Source of the DNA: Isoetes taiwanensis
Lineage: Eukaryota > Streptophyta > Lycopodiopsida > Isoetales > Isoetaceae
Assembly: GCA_021234155.1 (NCBI GenBank)
Contig: JAJEKV010000019.1
Coordinates: 6,090,284-6,154,283 of the forward strand
Direction of reading: 5' to 3'
DNA: 64,000 nucleotides
Part shown: piece by piece, positions 12,904 to 25,100 of the stretch
Numbering within the stretch: position 1 is the stretch's first letter
Layout: each line of letters begins with the position of its first letter
Program-made: the position numbers and the translations under genes
Notes under the pieces: model-generated
The model's database searches: none
Seen by the model: only the letters and a program-made list of their open reading frames with translations
What the model was told of the DNA's origin: nothing

Positions 12904-13257
12904 GTACAGTGTAACTCATCCAACCATGACATTCAGGAGCAATTAAAGCTTGGTATTCAACAAGATGTCATCACAAGCTCTACTACAGGGGAGACAAGGT
13001 TGTTAGGCATCCATGACAAATTGGCCTCTTCCGTCGTGCAGGATGAGACATTAGATCAAGAAGAATCATCCTCTGCCTCAAAGATGAAATACATTGAAGA
13101 GGAGATTGTTTCTAAGACAAGAGAGGGATCGAAAATTGTTGAGGATATTAGCAGCCTGCCTCAATCCTTATTACAAAAGGATATAGCTTGGAGTGTGAAG
13201 GCACTATCTAATCTTTTGGGAAATTTTGGGCTTTTGAAGATTGATGAAAAGTCCTGA
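12904..13257 (+). CDS. CBM20 copy A terminal exon
   Basis: Open exon from the TTAACAG acceptor to a TGA at 13255. It encodes the acidic linker and a C-terminal helix KALSNLLGNFGLLKIDEKS. Copy B continues for four more residues because it has TCA where this copy has TGA. Confidence 0.6.
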   Translation, partial: VQCNSSNHDIQEQLKLGIQQDVITSSTTGETRLLGIHDKLASSVVQDETLDQEESSSASKMKYIEEEIVSKTREGSKIVEDISSLPQSLLQKDIAWSVKALSNLLGNFGLLKIDEKS

Positions 13258-13840
13258 AGGAATGGCTAGTTTCTGATAGAAGGAAATCGGGTCTGTATTC
13301 TGTGGTTAACGCTAAAACAGAGCAGCGGTCTCCTCTTATCAGGTTGTTCTTCCATTCTTTGGTTAACTGTAATATGTATACTATGTATGCATGAGAATGA
13401 TAAAAGCAATCAAGTTGTGGGTGCGAGAATGTCAAAGCCTTTAATCTTGAATCACCACATGAGCTGTATTTGCTTGAAAATACACACATATCAAACTAAT
13501 AGATTGTGAGGCTGGCAACACAAGAGACGTTCCTGCCATAGACGCCCTCATTCGACAACTTGCCACAGCCTTTTTTAAGCAGCCCCCTTTCGATGGCCCC
13601 ACTGTGTTTATGCTCGAACTATGTGATCCAGAGATCCAGGCACAAGACTTTGGGCAAACCCTAGACTCTGTTTGCACCATCCTATATATGAGAAAAGGAT
13701 ATGAGTCAAATCTAGAAATATAAATAGGCACAGGAAGAAAAGGCATATGACAATAGAATGGAACTTCTGCACGTAAATGCAGATTATGATTCACATGATG
13801 TAGCATGAAAAGAAGATATAGCATCTGAAGAAGAAGAAGC

Positions 13841-13866
13841 AGCGTTCAAGGCAAGCGTTCAAGGCA
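13841..13866. repeat. 13-bp tandem duplication
   Basis: AGCGTTCAAGGCA occurs twice in direct succession. Confidence 0.85.
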
Positions 13867-15149
13867 AGCTGGATATTAAAGGAACAACCAACCAGAGAAG
13901 AGTCTTTGTCAGTAATCATGGCAAGGCCTTGAATTGAAAATCACAACTTCCATTAATTTGACGGAACATTTGGTAACAGCTGTTGAATGCGTAAAGACCC
14001 TTATCAAAATCATTAAGTTGCATGATCCTCCATCCAATAGGGCTGTGCAATCAGTATATATAATGCTGAAGAAAACAGGAGGAAGAACTGCAGTGTAAAT
14101 GAAGATTTTATATGTGATATTTGAGTGTATAGAAACTAAAAAGGGAGAGGGGTGGACAAAGGCATAGAAGGATGGGTAACCAAGCAATTGCCGAGAAATA
14201 AAGAATTCCTAGATTTATTGAAGGTTTTCCAACTCTAAAAGAGCTGCCACGACCTCCTCCCGGCAGTTATGGCACAGAACATACAGGCTGCTCCACAACC
14301 ATAGTCACGCCATCGCCTCCACCCGGCCATTGGCCACTCCTTCCCTGCAAAAACACCACCGGCAAAAAGCTAGCAAAAAATTGCAGGATTGGGGAAGAAG
14401 GCTGAGCAGATTTTTAATGCATTATTAATTTGTATTTCTTTGAATTTGGTGACATGCTAAGAGAATGTGTATTAGTATCACGAAGATATTTAAAGCATAG
14501 TTCATCCTTAATGGATCCTTTTGATAGGAAGAATCCACGTCCTAGCTGCGGCGTCCTAGAAATGTCACGGTTTCCTAAATGCAGCGAAGTGAGGATTACC
14601 CGCAGGAGTTTTAGCGGCTATATTAGCGGGGTTTTGGAAATGCTGCCGTGGAAGTGATGGCCACGACACGATGGAAGCTGTCGATTAAGCCTAGACTCTA
14701 TCCGCAGGGGAGCGGAACACGATGAAGCGTACTTCTTTTGAATTTTGATGGGAGCTAACAGGAGGTGAAATCCACTAATTATCTGTGGAGTACATTGTAG
14801 CCGTTATGGGTTGCAAAATTGGATCTGAAGCTTCAAGGGATGCTATATCTCCAATTTGGGTTGACATCTCTTAGATTGTTGGATGATAATCCTTTATAGC
14901 AAGCAATGTTTGCACAATAAATGCATTGAAGGCTACAATACAAATATTAGATGTTACTATAGACAAGGAAACAATCATGCTTTATGTACAAGTTGTAAAC
15001 TAAAGATTTTTCCACGACTTCCAATTGTAATATCAAACATGCCAAAATATGGATACAGAGCACAAGTTCATTAAGAGAGTACCATTTATAGAACTTAGGC
15101 GTTATCTTTTCACCAACAATTCAGTTGGAATATGACTTTAGGTTATATA

Positions 15150-15265
15150 AATGTTGACTAAAATATAAACACATAAACTCTAGAACATAGGCAAATACAA
15201 CACTTGTTGGGTTTTGATTGACTAAATATAAATACATAAAATATAAACGCATAAACTCTAGAACA
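15150..15265. repeat. Two short direct repeats
   Basis: Two copies of a segment reading approximately TAAACACATAAACTCTAGAA lie about 85 bp apart, each preceded by GACTAAA-like sequence. Confidence 0.6.
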
Positions 15266-17599
15266 TGAAAGAATAAAATAACGCATGAATTGGGTTGTTT
15301 GATTGATGGCTCTCTCTTGCTCCATAAGATGGTTGTCTCACACATTGCTCTCTTTTGTTCATAAAATGCTGTGCATATTACATGCATTACAATTTCCTTG
15401 CTAAGCTAAATATCTTTGCCGGATGCTGTATGTTTTTGTTGTCTCAACTACTCTAAAGCATAGAATCCGCCAAAATCCCAACTTCTACTAAAGATAGGTG
15501 CCGACATGCAAAGCAGCTTCCATAATGAGAGCCAAAGCAATCATTTCTCACCGCAACAGTCACTTATCTTTAATTACTTTGAAACTGACCGCATCTTTCT
15601 ACATCTATTGCATCATCACACACATCCTTCTTGTGAACTTTGAATCACAATGACAATGACAAATTATAACAAACATCTACAATATTGCTTATAGGGCATT
15701 CACAATATAATTGGCCAGTAACCTTTAAAGCACCCAACACATTGCGCGGTTCTCATAATATGGAATAAATTTGTTTTTAAACAACAATTTAAATGTTTTT
15801 TAAATATCGCCATAGAGATTTATTCCCTTTTCTTAACTTGATTAAAGATGGAAATGAAAGCAAAAGAGTACGATTCTGAGAGGAAACAATGGCAATCCGG
15901 GCGTCTTTAGCCACACATTTTTTACTCTGATAAAAAGAAGTTTCTTGGCGATTACAAAACAATGGCCTTGCGGAATAGCGGTATGTGCGGGACCAACCAT
16001 AATCTTTAAGGTCAAAAATGCTTGCAACAAAGCAAATGTGTTCCTAGGCCACTGTCACATTCTATTGACCCGCGTGCATAATTTTGCTTCTTTACAGTCT
16101 TGGGTTGTGCCAGAAACCTTTATCATCTACATGGAATTTTACGGAAAAACACTTTGCAACCTATAATGTTTTTGTTCTTTTTACCACTGCAGCGCACTTC
16201 CATGTCTGTTATTTGCTTTTACCAGCAAATAATAGTTATGAATATATTTTAGCCCCCTCACGAACATGGCTTATAACTCGTCATATAAGATATGAGAGGA
16301 TGTTAGATGTAGGTAAAATTACTTCTCGGGGCCATGCTTGGATTCCTTGCCCATAAGCGGTAGATCATAGATGCAAAGAAACCTGAAAGAAAGAATGGAG
16401 CAAGAAATGCATGTGTGGTAGCGAAAGGGTGCGCTTTTAATGATCTCTATGTGGCCATTGCTCCATCTCTAATTTCTTTGAGAAGGCGTGGGCAAATCTT
16501 CATTCAACTGCAGAAAGTTCTAATGTTCACTAATTTATAACAGCGATTTAAAAATTACGGCTTTGTCTCTCATTATGCTTGGCTGTTGTGAAGCTGAGAT
16601 CATGACTGCCATATATCTTATAGGGAAGCATAACCTTTAAATGCTAGGAAAATGAGTTATAAGCTTTTAGATGTTTTCTTGATAGATGGAGTTTACTTGA
16701 AAATAAACTTTCATTATGCGGTCGGAAACACCGATGTAAGTTAAACTTGATCTAAGCATGGGGAACCTAAATTTCTACTACTACAGGCGCGTGTTCCATC
16801 TGTACGTCTTCAATCTTATCTAGATTGTATTTATATAAATTTATCTTTGCATTACTATTTAGTCAATCATATAGGAAATGAAAACATGCCTGCGGTAGGA
16901 AAGATCCGATCCACTGGAATTTGCCTCTGTGAGAGAAGCGATTGAAATGATTCCCAAAGCCACCACAGGCTTCCTTTCCAAGGTGCAAATTTCCGCACGT
17001 GTAAAGTTTCTGGGAGGTGCAACAAAATATATATATTGCTAGTAAAAAGGGGCTGAGAAGATCCTTAGAAAGCAACAAGAAGGGCTTGAGAGAGGTTCAT
17101 TTGGGTTATAAACTCAATAAGATGAGTAAACATATGACATAGAATTTGAGAATAAATGTGTTGAAATTGAGATCTTGTTAGGACAAAAATATCAAAATCA
17201 AAATGAAAAATCTCAATAACTTACAAGGAAAATTATGGTGAAATCGAGGAAAGAAAGGGGAGGCATCAATGATCTTCATGGTAAGAATAAAGTAAGGATA
17301 CTTTGATCTTATCATGAGAAGCGATAAAGTATTTAGTACCCGAGAAATCCACTTTTATCCAATATGATAATACCAAGACTCAAGTTACTTTTTGTTTTGG
17401 CATTCCTTCATGGACACTTTGGGTGCCGCTCTTCTAATGCGCCCACATGCAATAAACTTCAGAATACTCGGCTTAGCCGAGAAACTTTTTTTAGGAGCAA
17501 TAATAGCGAGGGGGATTGATAAACATGAGAAGAGAAAATCCGCGAGGAATTAGCAATGGCAAGCTCTTGCCATTTTAGAGATATTTTGGAGTTTTAGGT

Positions 17600-19350
17600 G
17601 TCTACCTTTTATTTAGAAATTTCTCGAGTTTTCTCACTCCATAGGTGGCTGACATTACATCTAATTGCATAAAGGGATACCTAGGATCTTTGGGGCGTGC
17701 TTGGGGAGTTGCTCTGCCCATCCCATTTTGTTGGCCATCTGCTCCCCTTTTACCTGATTCTTAAGCGGATGGCCGATTTTGCGGATTAGATGCTGTCGAG
17801 GCTTCTCCAAGAAATGAGTGAGAATCTGTGAGTATTGGAAATTAGATTTTTACATCAGAGATTAGGATGAAATTAATCATCTTCAAAGTACCCATTAGGA
17901 TTTGATGCAGAGGTTGCTCGGGGAAGACTTAGCTACTAATGAGGGTTTGATATTTTTGGCTCCCTCCATCTTACCACGGAGGGCCTCCATAACAATCAAG
18001 AATAAGACAGGGGCTAGAGAGGACAACCTTGTTTGACCCCTCTTTGGAAAGCAAAGAAAGGGCTACATTCTCTATTGATGAGGACAGCAGATCACGAATT
18101 ATGAAGGATACCCTTGATAATTTGAATGCTTTCACTGTTGAACCCCAAAGCTCTGCAACATTTAAACAGAAACTGCCAACTTACTGTGTCAAAGGCTTTA
18201 GTTATATCCAGCTTGAGAAGGGCAACATCCTGATTAGAGTCCTTTGCCCACTGGAGCCCCAGGATAGCTGTAACCACATTGTCCAAGATAAACCTGTCCT
18301 TTAAGCAGATTGAGAGCTGCTAATTATAGTATTCAAGATCGATTTCAGCCTCGAAGCAATAGCTCCTGAGATAATCTTGTAGATAATATTAGAAAGAGAG
18401 ATTGGTCTGTAATCAGAGAAGGTAGTAAGGCAGTCAATTTTAGGAATAAGAGCAATAAAACTTGTATTAATTCTTGCATCCAAAATCTTTTTTTCTCTGA
18501 ACTCATTAGCAAGATTTGTGATACACTCCCCTAATACTGGCCAAGTCTTTTTAAAGAATTCTGCTGGAGGGCCATCTGGTCCAGGGGTCTTACCATTTTC
18601 CATCTCCTTACCTATCTGCCAAAGCTCACCATTAACAAACGGCTTGGAAAAGTTTAGATTATTCTCGTTATTAACCCTCATATTGAGATTAATAAATTGG
18701 TCCATGATCGTAGGATCAGAATCCATATTGGTGCCCATCATCCTGGAAAGTGATCTGCTGCAGCCTGTTTTAGTCCCCTATCATCTGATATCAAATTATC
18801 TTCAACTTTGACTTCATGAATATGATTTCTGTTCACCCTGAATTTGGCTTTTATAAAGAAGTACTTAGAGTTGGCTCTTTCATCTTCCTTCAGTTCTTTG
18901 ACTTTGGCCTTAAGCTTCCAACCATTTGCAATTTTAATCTCTTCTTTTTCTATTTGCATTCTAATGTTCTTTTTCTGATCATCTGAAGCATGACAGAGGC
19001 TATACTTTAGGTTGTCTAGATGGGCTCTACTCTGATAGAATAAACTCTTACCCAATGAGTCATGATAGGAGTAGACATTAGTAAAAGCAATTCTGCAGGA
19101 ATCAATTTTATCTACCATAATTTGCCACCTTCCATTAGCATCATTGACCATATAAACGTCTTCCAATCCCACCTTATGGCACCAGGCTATGGCTATACCT
19201 GCAGAAGAGTTGTTAGCTTTGATAGACCAGACTTTATAGTTTGGAGAAAGGACGCCCAAACTGATCCTTTCATGATTAGGATCATGAAGCTTATGTTCCT
19301 GAATAAAAAAGATGTCAGGGAGAAGAGAGGACAAGCAAACCTTTAAACGA
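17600..19350 (-). mobile_element. Degenerate L1-type LINE, endonuclease and reverse transcriptase
   Basis: Read on the minus strand from 19334: the start of an endonuclease domain (PDIFFIQEHKLHD, then GRWQIMVD, IAFTNVYSYHD), which jumps directly into the connector (LKEDERANSKYFFIKAKFR). The reverse transcriptase follows: GKTPGPDGPPAEFFKKTWP, then ALIPKID, DYRPISLSNIIYKI (about 18400), LKLDITKAFDTVSW (about 18210) and GVKQGCPL (18017-18040). A one-base shift after GCPL changes frame to PVLFLIVMEALRG. A block like LGIPLY follows near 17680. The YADD box is not seen. About half of the endonuclease domain is missing without breaking the frame. At least two frameshifts and several stops make it non-autonomous. 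Confidence 0.85.
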
Positions 19351-21200
19351 TTCCTCTTGATATCAAGTAATCATAGTAATAGACTTATTCATTTAAAATA
19401 TGTTTTTACCTGCATCCATCCTCGATTGGATGGCTAACTCTCGGGCCGACTCAGGTGGGCGAAATAGCTTTTAGTTTTGGCCTCGCGCGCTTTGAATTTA
19501 ACTGCTTTACGCGCCATCAGTCTTCTTCACTTTGAGAGGATTCTTCATCTTCAATTTTCTGATACTTTTATACTCTCAAGGCCGTCAGCTCCGATTGTTA
19601 GGAAAATTACAAAAGCATAGAAAGGGTATTAGTCCGCATAATTTTCATAGAAAGATTAGCTTTATTATGTGAGAATCCACCCATCAATGCTTAAATTTGG
19701 TATGATCTATAGATCTGGTTTCAATCATATTGTCACTAAGATTATTAAACCATCATCCAATTAAATTGGGATTATGTCAACTCCAAAATCACTAACCTCG
19801 CTATATTGTCTTCTAGGGTTTTGTTTTTTTAATCTTTTTTGACTTCGTACAATATAAGGTTGTGATTCACGTGACGCTCCATATGTAATTGAAATATGCA
19901 AAATGAAGGAGCAAAAGTTGCTAACATAGTATTTATGCAGGCAATTCCGCATCAAACATTTATTACATGGTACAAAATATTTCGCTACAAAAATATTATA
20001 TATTCCAATAAAAACATTAAGGGATCAACTACTTTTCCACGATTTAACAAGGTGTGGTTCCATGTCGCTCTTATCCAGCTTCGGGTACGACCCAACACCC
20101 ACCGCCATCCCCATAGCCAAATTCATGCATAATAGACACAACTTCACCGTAGTGTTCATCCGCTCAAGTTTTATCGTGAAGATGGTATCCAAAATCGCGT
20201 TTCGGGATTTGTGGTAGCCACTTTGAGAGAGCATCATCATCCACTATGATTATGGTCATCCTTATTCTATACCAAGTTCGCCCATCATGTTACTCAAGTG
20301 TTTGATGAAGATAGGCTTGCCCGCGGATCCCCTTGGGATTAGTGAACTTCACACATTTGTACCTGGATCCCAAAAGGTCAACCAATGTCTATGCATTTCC
20401 CCAAAGTGCTCCAAAGTATTCCTTGATGTTCCTTAGTTCCATGGATGACCAAATACCAACCTCAAATAACTAATGTGCCTCATCTAGCATCTCTGTAAGT
20501 GCGGCCGGATAGATCCTACTGGTGCTTGATTCTACTCGTGTCTCATGAAACCGTTTCTCTAGCCACTATTTCTTTCTCGAAAAGTCTTGCAAAGGACTCA
20601 TTTTAGGTCTAACACCACAACCTTCTTAGAAACGCAATGGTGCTTCTAAAGATCAAAACATGTGTATCCCATTAAAGATACTATAACACAAACATTGATA
20701 AACGCTACTAAGCGATTCTTTGGAAATAGTCATGGACCAAATTATGCCGCATAAGTAGATTTAGGTTTTAATGTAAATCTAAAAAACAATCAAAAGATCA
20801 GCTTTGGGCTGATGCAATCTTCACAAAAGGCAAATACAAATTAAATCATACCTACCATTCAGCCACGTCATTACTTCCGCCATTCTCCCTTCACACCCTT
20901 AATCTTCAAGGCTCTTCTTCTCCGACTCATAGAATTGTTTATTCTGGCTTAGTCTCCTACCAAGGCCCTTCATTAATCACATTATTCTTTTACTATTGAT
21001 TCGGCAAAAACCTGCGAATCACTTAGAGTCAGCCAAGGTTCTTCATTTTCTGCTTTCCCCACAATTAGTTCATCATAACCCGCGGAATCTACTCTATCGC
21101 TGTTGCATCACCCGCACGTGGGCAAAAATAGGCTCCCCAAGTTCGCCGCCATCACAAGATTTTGAGCGCCAGCTTAGCAGCCTATTTGTTCATTACCGCC
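19350..21200. other. Intergenic stretch, nothing recognised
   Basis: Frames on both strands are short and match no family I know. Sequence character is AT-rich, becoming more GC-rich to the right. Confidence 0.4.
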
Positions 21201-24200
21201 TCTTATCGCTGCGTATTACTAGTTCCCCACCGTATAACGCCCACTTTCAATTGGACAAGTTCCACGACTTTTGATGGTTGATGATTTCAGTTGCCATAAG
21301 GGCTCTTGTGGGACTTGCAAGCACATGCATGAGGAATGGTTCAAGAAAAGTTCGCCCTCACCATCACTCACAAAGCAAAGGACATCTTTCAGACCCATAA
21401 GAGCCTCTCTGCAACATAACTTCCAACATGCAGCTCCAAGGTGTTGTATCAATTGGAGCAAATGCTCCTCGACGAGGTAAGTGTACCATAGACGGGAAAT
21501 CCATTTTATTTAAGGGGCCCTTCTCCTAGGTTTGTAGCTCAGACTTCGATTTTCCCACTTAGAGGGGGGTCCCCAATCCTCATCCTCTTCCCCGACCACT
21601 CATCCCCGTTTCCTCGACCGATCCCCATCCGTGATGAAAAGAATATGCTCTAAGTCCGATCATCTAGAAGAAAAACATTCTTACGTAATCGCTATTGTCA
21701 CCCTTGGCCTTAGCAATATCATATTCGCTGGCCCCGATAAGCATGGCTATCATAATGAAGATCACATGCCATCTTCCTCGTGGCCGCTTATGTACCATTA
21801 TCCTTAACATCATATATTATGCATCCCTCCCCTAATAACTTTGAGGCACTCCGTGATCATGAGCGTACGGATAAGGCATGCGCATGTGACTCACCCTCGA
21901 AGGACAAATGATGACAGGGCCAGTGAAGGACCTCTCATTGTCAATCCTATACAACCGGTAAAGAAAGCTCAGTGTAGTCCTTCCGTTCATGCCCATATCT
22001 TCCTCTCCCACCGTCCAACACAAAGAGCGATATATTTTAAGGCCGGTTGGACGACTGCAAGAGACCTTTGTACCCAATGGAGACCTAACACCGACGCCTT
22101 CCAAGAATCTTCTGCCAAGTGGGCCACTTCTTCTTCTCAACTCCTACCAAGACCTTTTAGGGGTAGAGATTCTTTATGTTTTGTATTTTAGCCTCCAATT
22201 CTTTTAGGAAGTCCTTGACCAAAATACAAACTTCTTGATGTCATTACCTAATCTTTGTATTTGTCCAAAGAATCCAATTTCTCGTGACAATGCCACATCC
22301 CCCATAGCCTTTGTAACTCAGCCTCCTACAAATGACTCTTCATTGTATCGCATTATCCTTCTCACATGGTCAGGCAAAGACTCAACGGCGACATCCTATC
22401 CTTACTCATCTCCTCGGGCTACATTCAAGTCAAAGATGCTTACATCAACAGAGGCACTCCTACCCATAGTATCTCGGGTAAAATTTTCCCCTTATTGCAT
22501 AAGCCGCCCCCTGCACTCCATTCCACTTGAGCCATAACGCCTCCTTACAAAAACACAATCTTACATACCTAGGTCTCATATCCCACTCGCCATGAGCTTT
22601 CTCGTATGATCCGCAATGTCATCACCACCTTTTTCTTTGATTTTGCGCCTTCTCCTCAGACAATTGTTCATGACAGTCCGGCCTCCAAAGAGTTTGAATG
22701 CTCTCGTGACTTTGACCACCACCGCGGGCAAGGGCACATATTCCATCCAACCGTTGATTCGCTGCGGGCGCAGCCGAAACCTTAATGTGATGGACTCCGT
22801 AATTTTCAGTACTTTTACATTGAATCCCAAGATCATAGAATAGAAACACGCCGATTTGAATAGAATTGATCAAGAGAAAAATCACGCCGGCGGAAATGAA
22901 TAAAGAAGACACCACGCCAGTGCGTTTTCAATCAGTTCACCACGCTATGTGCGCAGTTAACATCGACTACGCCGCCAGCGCGGTTTTCAAATCAACGCCG
23001 GCGCGGAATACAATTTGCGAAACCAGTTGATTTGAAAACATCACCGCGGAATTCATTGATTTGGAAAACACGCCTCGGGCGTGAATTCATTGATTTGAAA
23101 CACGCCGGGCGCGGAATTGGTTTGATTTGAAAACACGCCGGGCGTGAATTCAATTTATGAACCGTGCCGCTGCTGCGAATTCAATTGAATTGAAAGCACG
23201 ACCGGGCGTGAATATTAAAATGTTAACATCCTAATGCGCTGGGTTACCTTTTGTATAGAAATGTTCTCCCCATTTCATTCAAAGTTGCACTAATCTCCAA
23301 ATCGCAGTGAAGTATTGGCATCCAAGATACGACACTCCGCATAATGCGATAAAGATTGTAGAACGCGCTTTTGGCCTCAAGGTTTTGTTCTGGCCGCTCG
23401 ATGAGGGCCTTTCTCTGCGGCTCAACACGCCACTACCGATGACTAATTTTAATTTAATATTTTCTATTTAACAATATCTCCTCGAAGTTCGCCCAATACG
23501 TTGTGGTGTTTGTTCGAGATCATATCCCAAGGTAGCACATCCGGCCGGGCATAGGCATTTGACTCGATTACTAATCGCGCTCAACACCCCATGGTATGTG
23601 GCCGGATCATATCTTCTGGCAAATGGAGCCGGGTGAATCCGGATGAGGGACTTACATGGATCGCAAAGTTTCTTAAGACCCAATGGATAATGGTCGAGTA
23701 TTTATTCAAATTTTGTTCATGGCCTCTAGCCCACTGGCCCCTGCTCATTCTCAAAACAAGCCTCCATGCCTTCGCATACAACTCAGCAGTTGAACATCCT
23801 TCCCTAGATCTAGTGACCTTAGAAGCTTTCAAGTCGCCTAATTCCCTAGTCACGCGAAATAGTGACTTGGTGCTCGCTTAGTGAACATGCTCTACGCATA
23901 CCGTAACCCCTCGGGCAAATAGATATTGGCGTAATCGCTACATTGGTTGGCCAACCATACTTAAAACATGTCTCACCGCTCACATCTGCCTTCGCGGAAT
24001 CTATCCTTGTATGCGTGAGCTTCATAGTGAGTAAGTCCTGGTGCTGCATCTTTCTTTCTTCGGCTTCGCGGTAATCTTCAAGAGCAATTTGCGCTTTGAA
24101 AATATCCTCTTCCTCACAAGAGATTAGATCCCTGTTTGGCCATCTTGTTCCGCTTCCTTTTTCTCGAAGAGAGTTAAGTCGAAGCTTGCTGCTATTTGTC

Positions 24201-25100
24201 TTGGCAAGGTCAACGCACTCACTCGCACCCCTCGGCCCATTTCCCTCTTCAGGGCAAAGTGTATCGTATGGGTTGCTATAAGAATCTACTTCCTTCATCT
24301 AAGGTGATCATATGGTACCGCGACCGGCTCGCCCCGCCTCTTTGCTTTGGCAGATTAGAACCCGACTATTAGGTTTCTTCCTCTCGGTTAATCGCAAAGA
24401 AGATGAGCACTTTTAGAGTACTTTTTCAGAACAAGAGATCACGGCTATGGGTATTTAAAACTTCAATTATATTAAATCACGCTGGCGTGTTGGTAGCTCC
24501 TATTATTGACCATGCTATGCGTGAATTTGAATCCAAATTATTTGCATCCACATTTTGCCACATACCCTTCACAAACTTACTATTTCACACTATTTAACCT
24601 CATTGAATATTAAGTATTCCAACTCGGGTTTAACACCGCTTATATTCTCGGCAAAACAGAGCAAAATTATGTTCTGCCTACGGACAACGAAAGCATTAAC
24701 TCCATGGTAATACTTAAAATTCATGCAAAGCATAATAACTCAAACTCATGCAAAGTATATTAATCAAGGCAAGGAAATATTCCCAAATTCATGCAAGTAT
24801 AATAATTTCTCCACACAGTGTGTATTCTGTGGCAAATTAAAATACCTTGAATAGGTTCTCGTGGTATTCTCGTGGTATTCTCGACAACGCCCCTCTAAAC
24901 TTGAGGTTGTTTTGCCAGATTCCTCTTCCACCGCTTCGGCCCTGGGCCAATTCGACATTCGCTTTAGAAGACATCTTCGAATCAGCTTAGTAACAGAGTC
25001 AAGTGTCGCCGATATCAGGCCGCTTGAAGAAATAGCTTTTCTACCCGTATGAAATAGAGAAATTAAATTCCCCAAGAAAACACACAAATGCAGCTTTCAA
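21200..25100 (-). other. GC-richer degenerate tract with minus-strand coding-like frames
   Basis: Minus-strand frames at 23846-24298 (150 codons), 23581-23853, 22235-22540 and 21219-21461 have protein-like composition and may be parts of one large decayed reading frame. None shows a motif I can name, such as protease, integrase, reverse transcriptase or transposase signatures. A dead retroelement gag-like region or an old gene are both possible. Confidence 0.25.
22880..23220. repeat. Minisatellite, 30-35 bp unit rich in CpG palindromes
   Basis: The unit is approximately GAATTCATTGATTTG followed by AAAACACGCCGGGCGT. Clear copies begin near 23048, 23083, 23113, 23145 and 23177; more degenerate ones extend left to 22880. 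Each unit contains an ACGCCGGGCGT-type palindrome and most an EcoRI-like GAATTC. Confidence 0.75.

Larger units (their letters stand above)
10473..13199 (+). repeat. Three tandem ~0.9-kb units of CBM20 exons and introns
   Basis: The word GTGAA starts at 10473, 11332, 12243 and 13195, giving periods of 859, 911 and 952 bp. Each unit holds CBM20 exon, short intron, CBM20 exon, intron and acidic linker. Units 2 and 3 are nearly identical. Unit 1 is more decayed. Confidence 0.85.
9770..13257 (+). pseudogene. CBM20 starch-binding protein, copy A, amplified and 5'-broken
   Basis: This is a paralogue of the intact gene at 46363. The exon equivalents are 9770-9906, 10021-10045, 10456-10613, 10697-11036, 11122-11472, 11557-11874, 11959-12384, 12466-12819 and 12904-13257. 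Three CBM20 modules are encoded where copy B has one; each keeps the LGAWE, SDGHIW, EYKFLL and VEWQ motifs. The first exon reaches a TAG after six codons and has a net frameshift relative to copy B. The second half of module 1 (10697-11036) has an in-frame TAA and TAG and a length not divisible by three. Modules 2 and 3 and the last exon are open in phase 0, with GT-AG introns of about 80-95 bp. The gene as a whole therefore cannot give the full protein from its original start. A shortened product beginning in modules 2-3 is conceivable but unsupported. The final TGA replaces a serine codon of copy B. Confidence 0.8.
13258..17600. other. Intergenic stretch with small repeats only
   Basis: No gene is recognised. 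A 73-codon plus-strand frame at about 13503-13722 (IDALIRQLATAFFKQPPFD) has protein-like composition but no family I know and no defined start. Small repeats are the 13-bp tandem pair at 13841 and two ~35-bp direct copies at 15150-15260. Confidence 0.4.
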
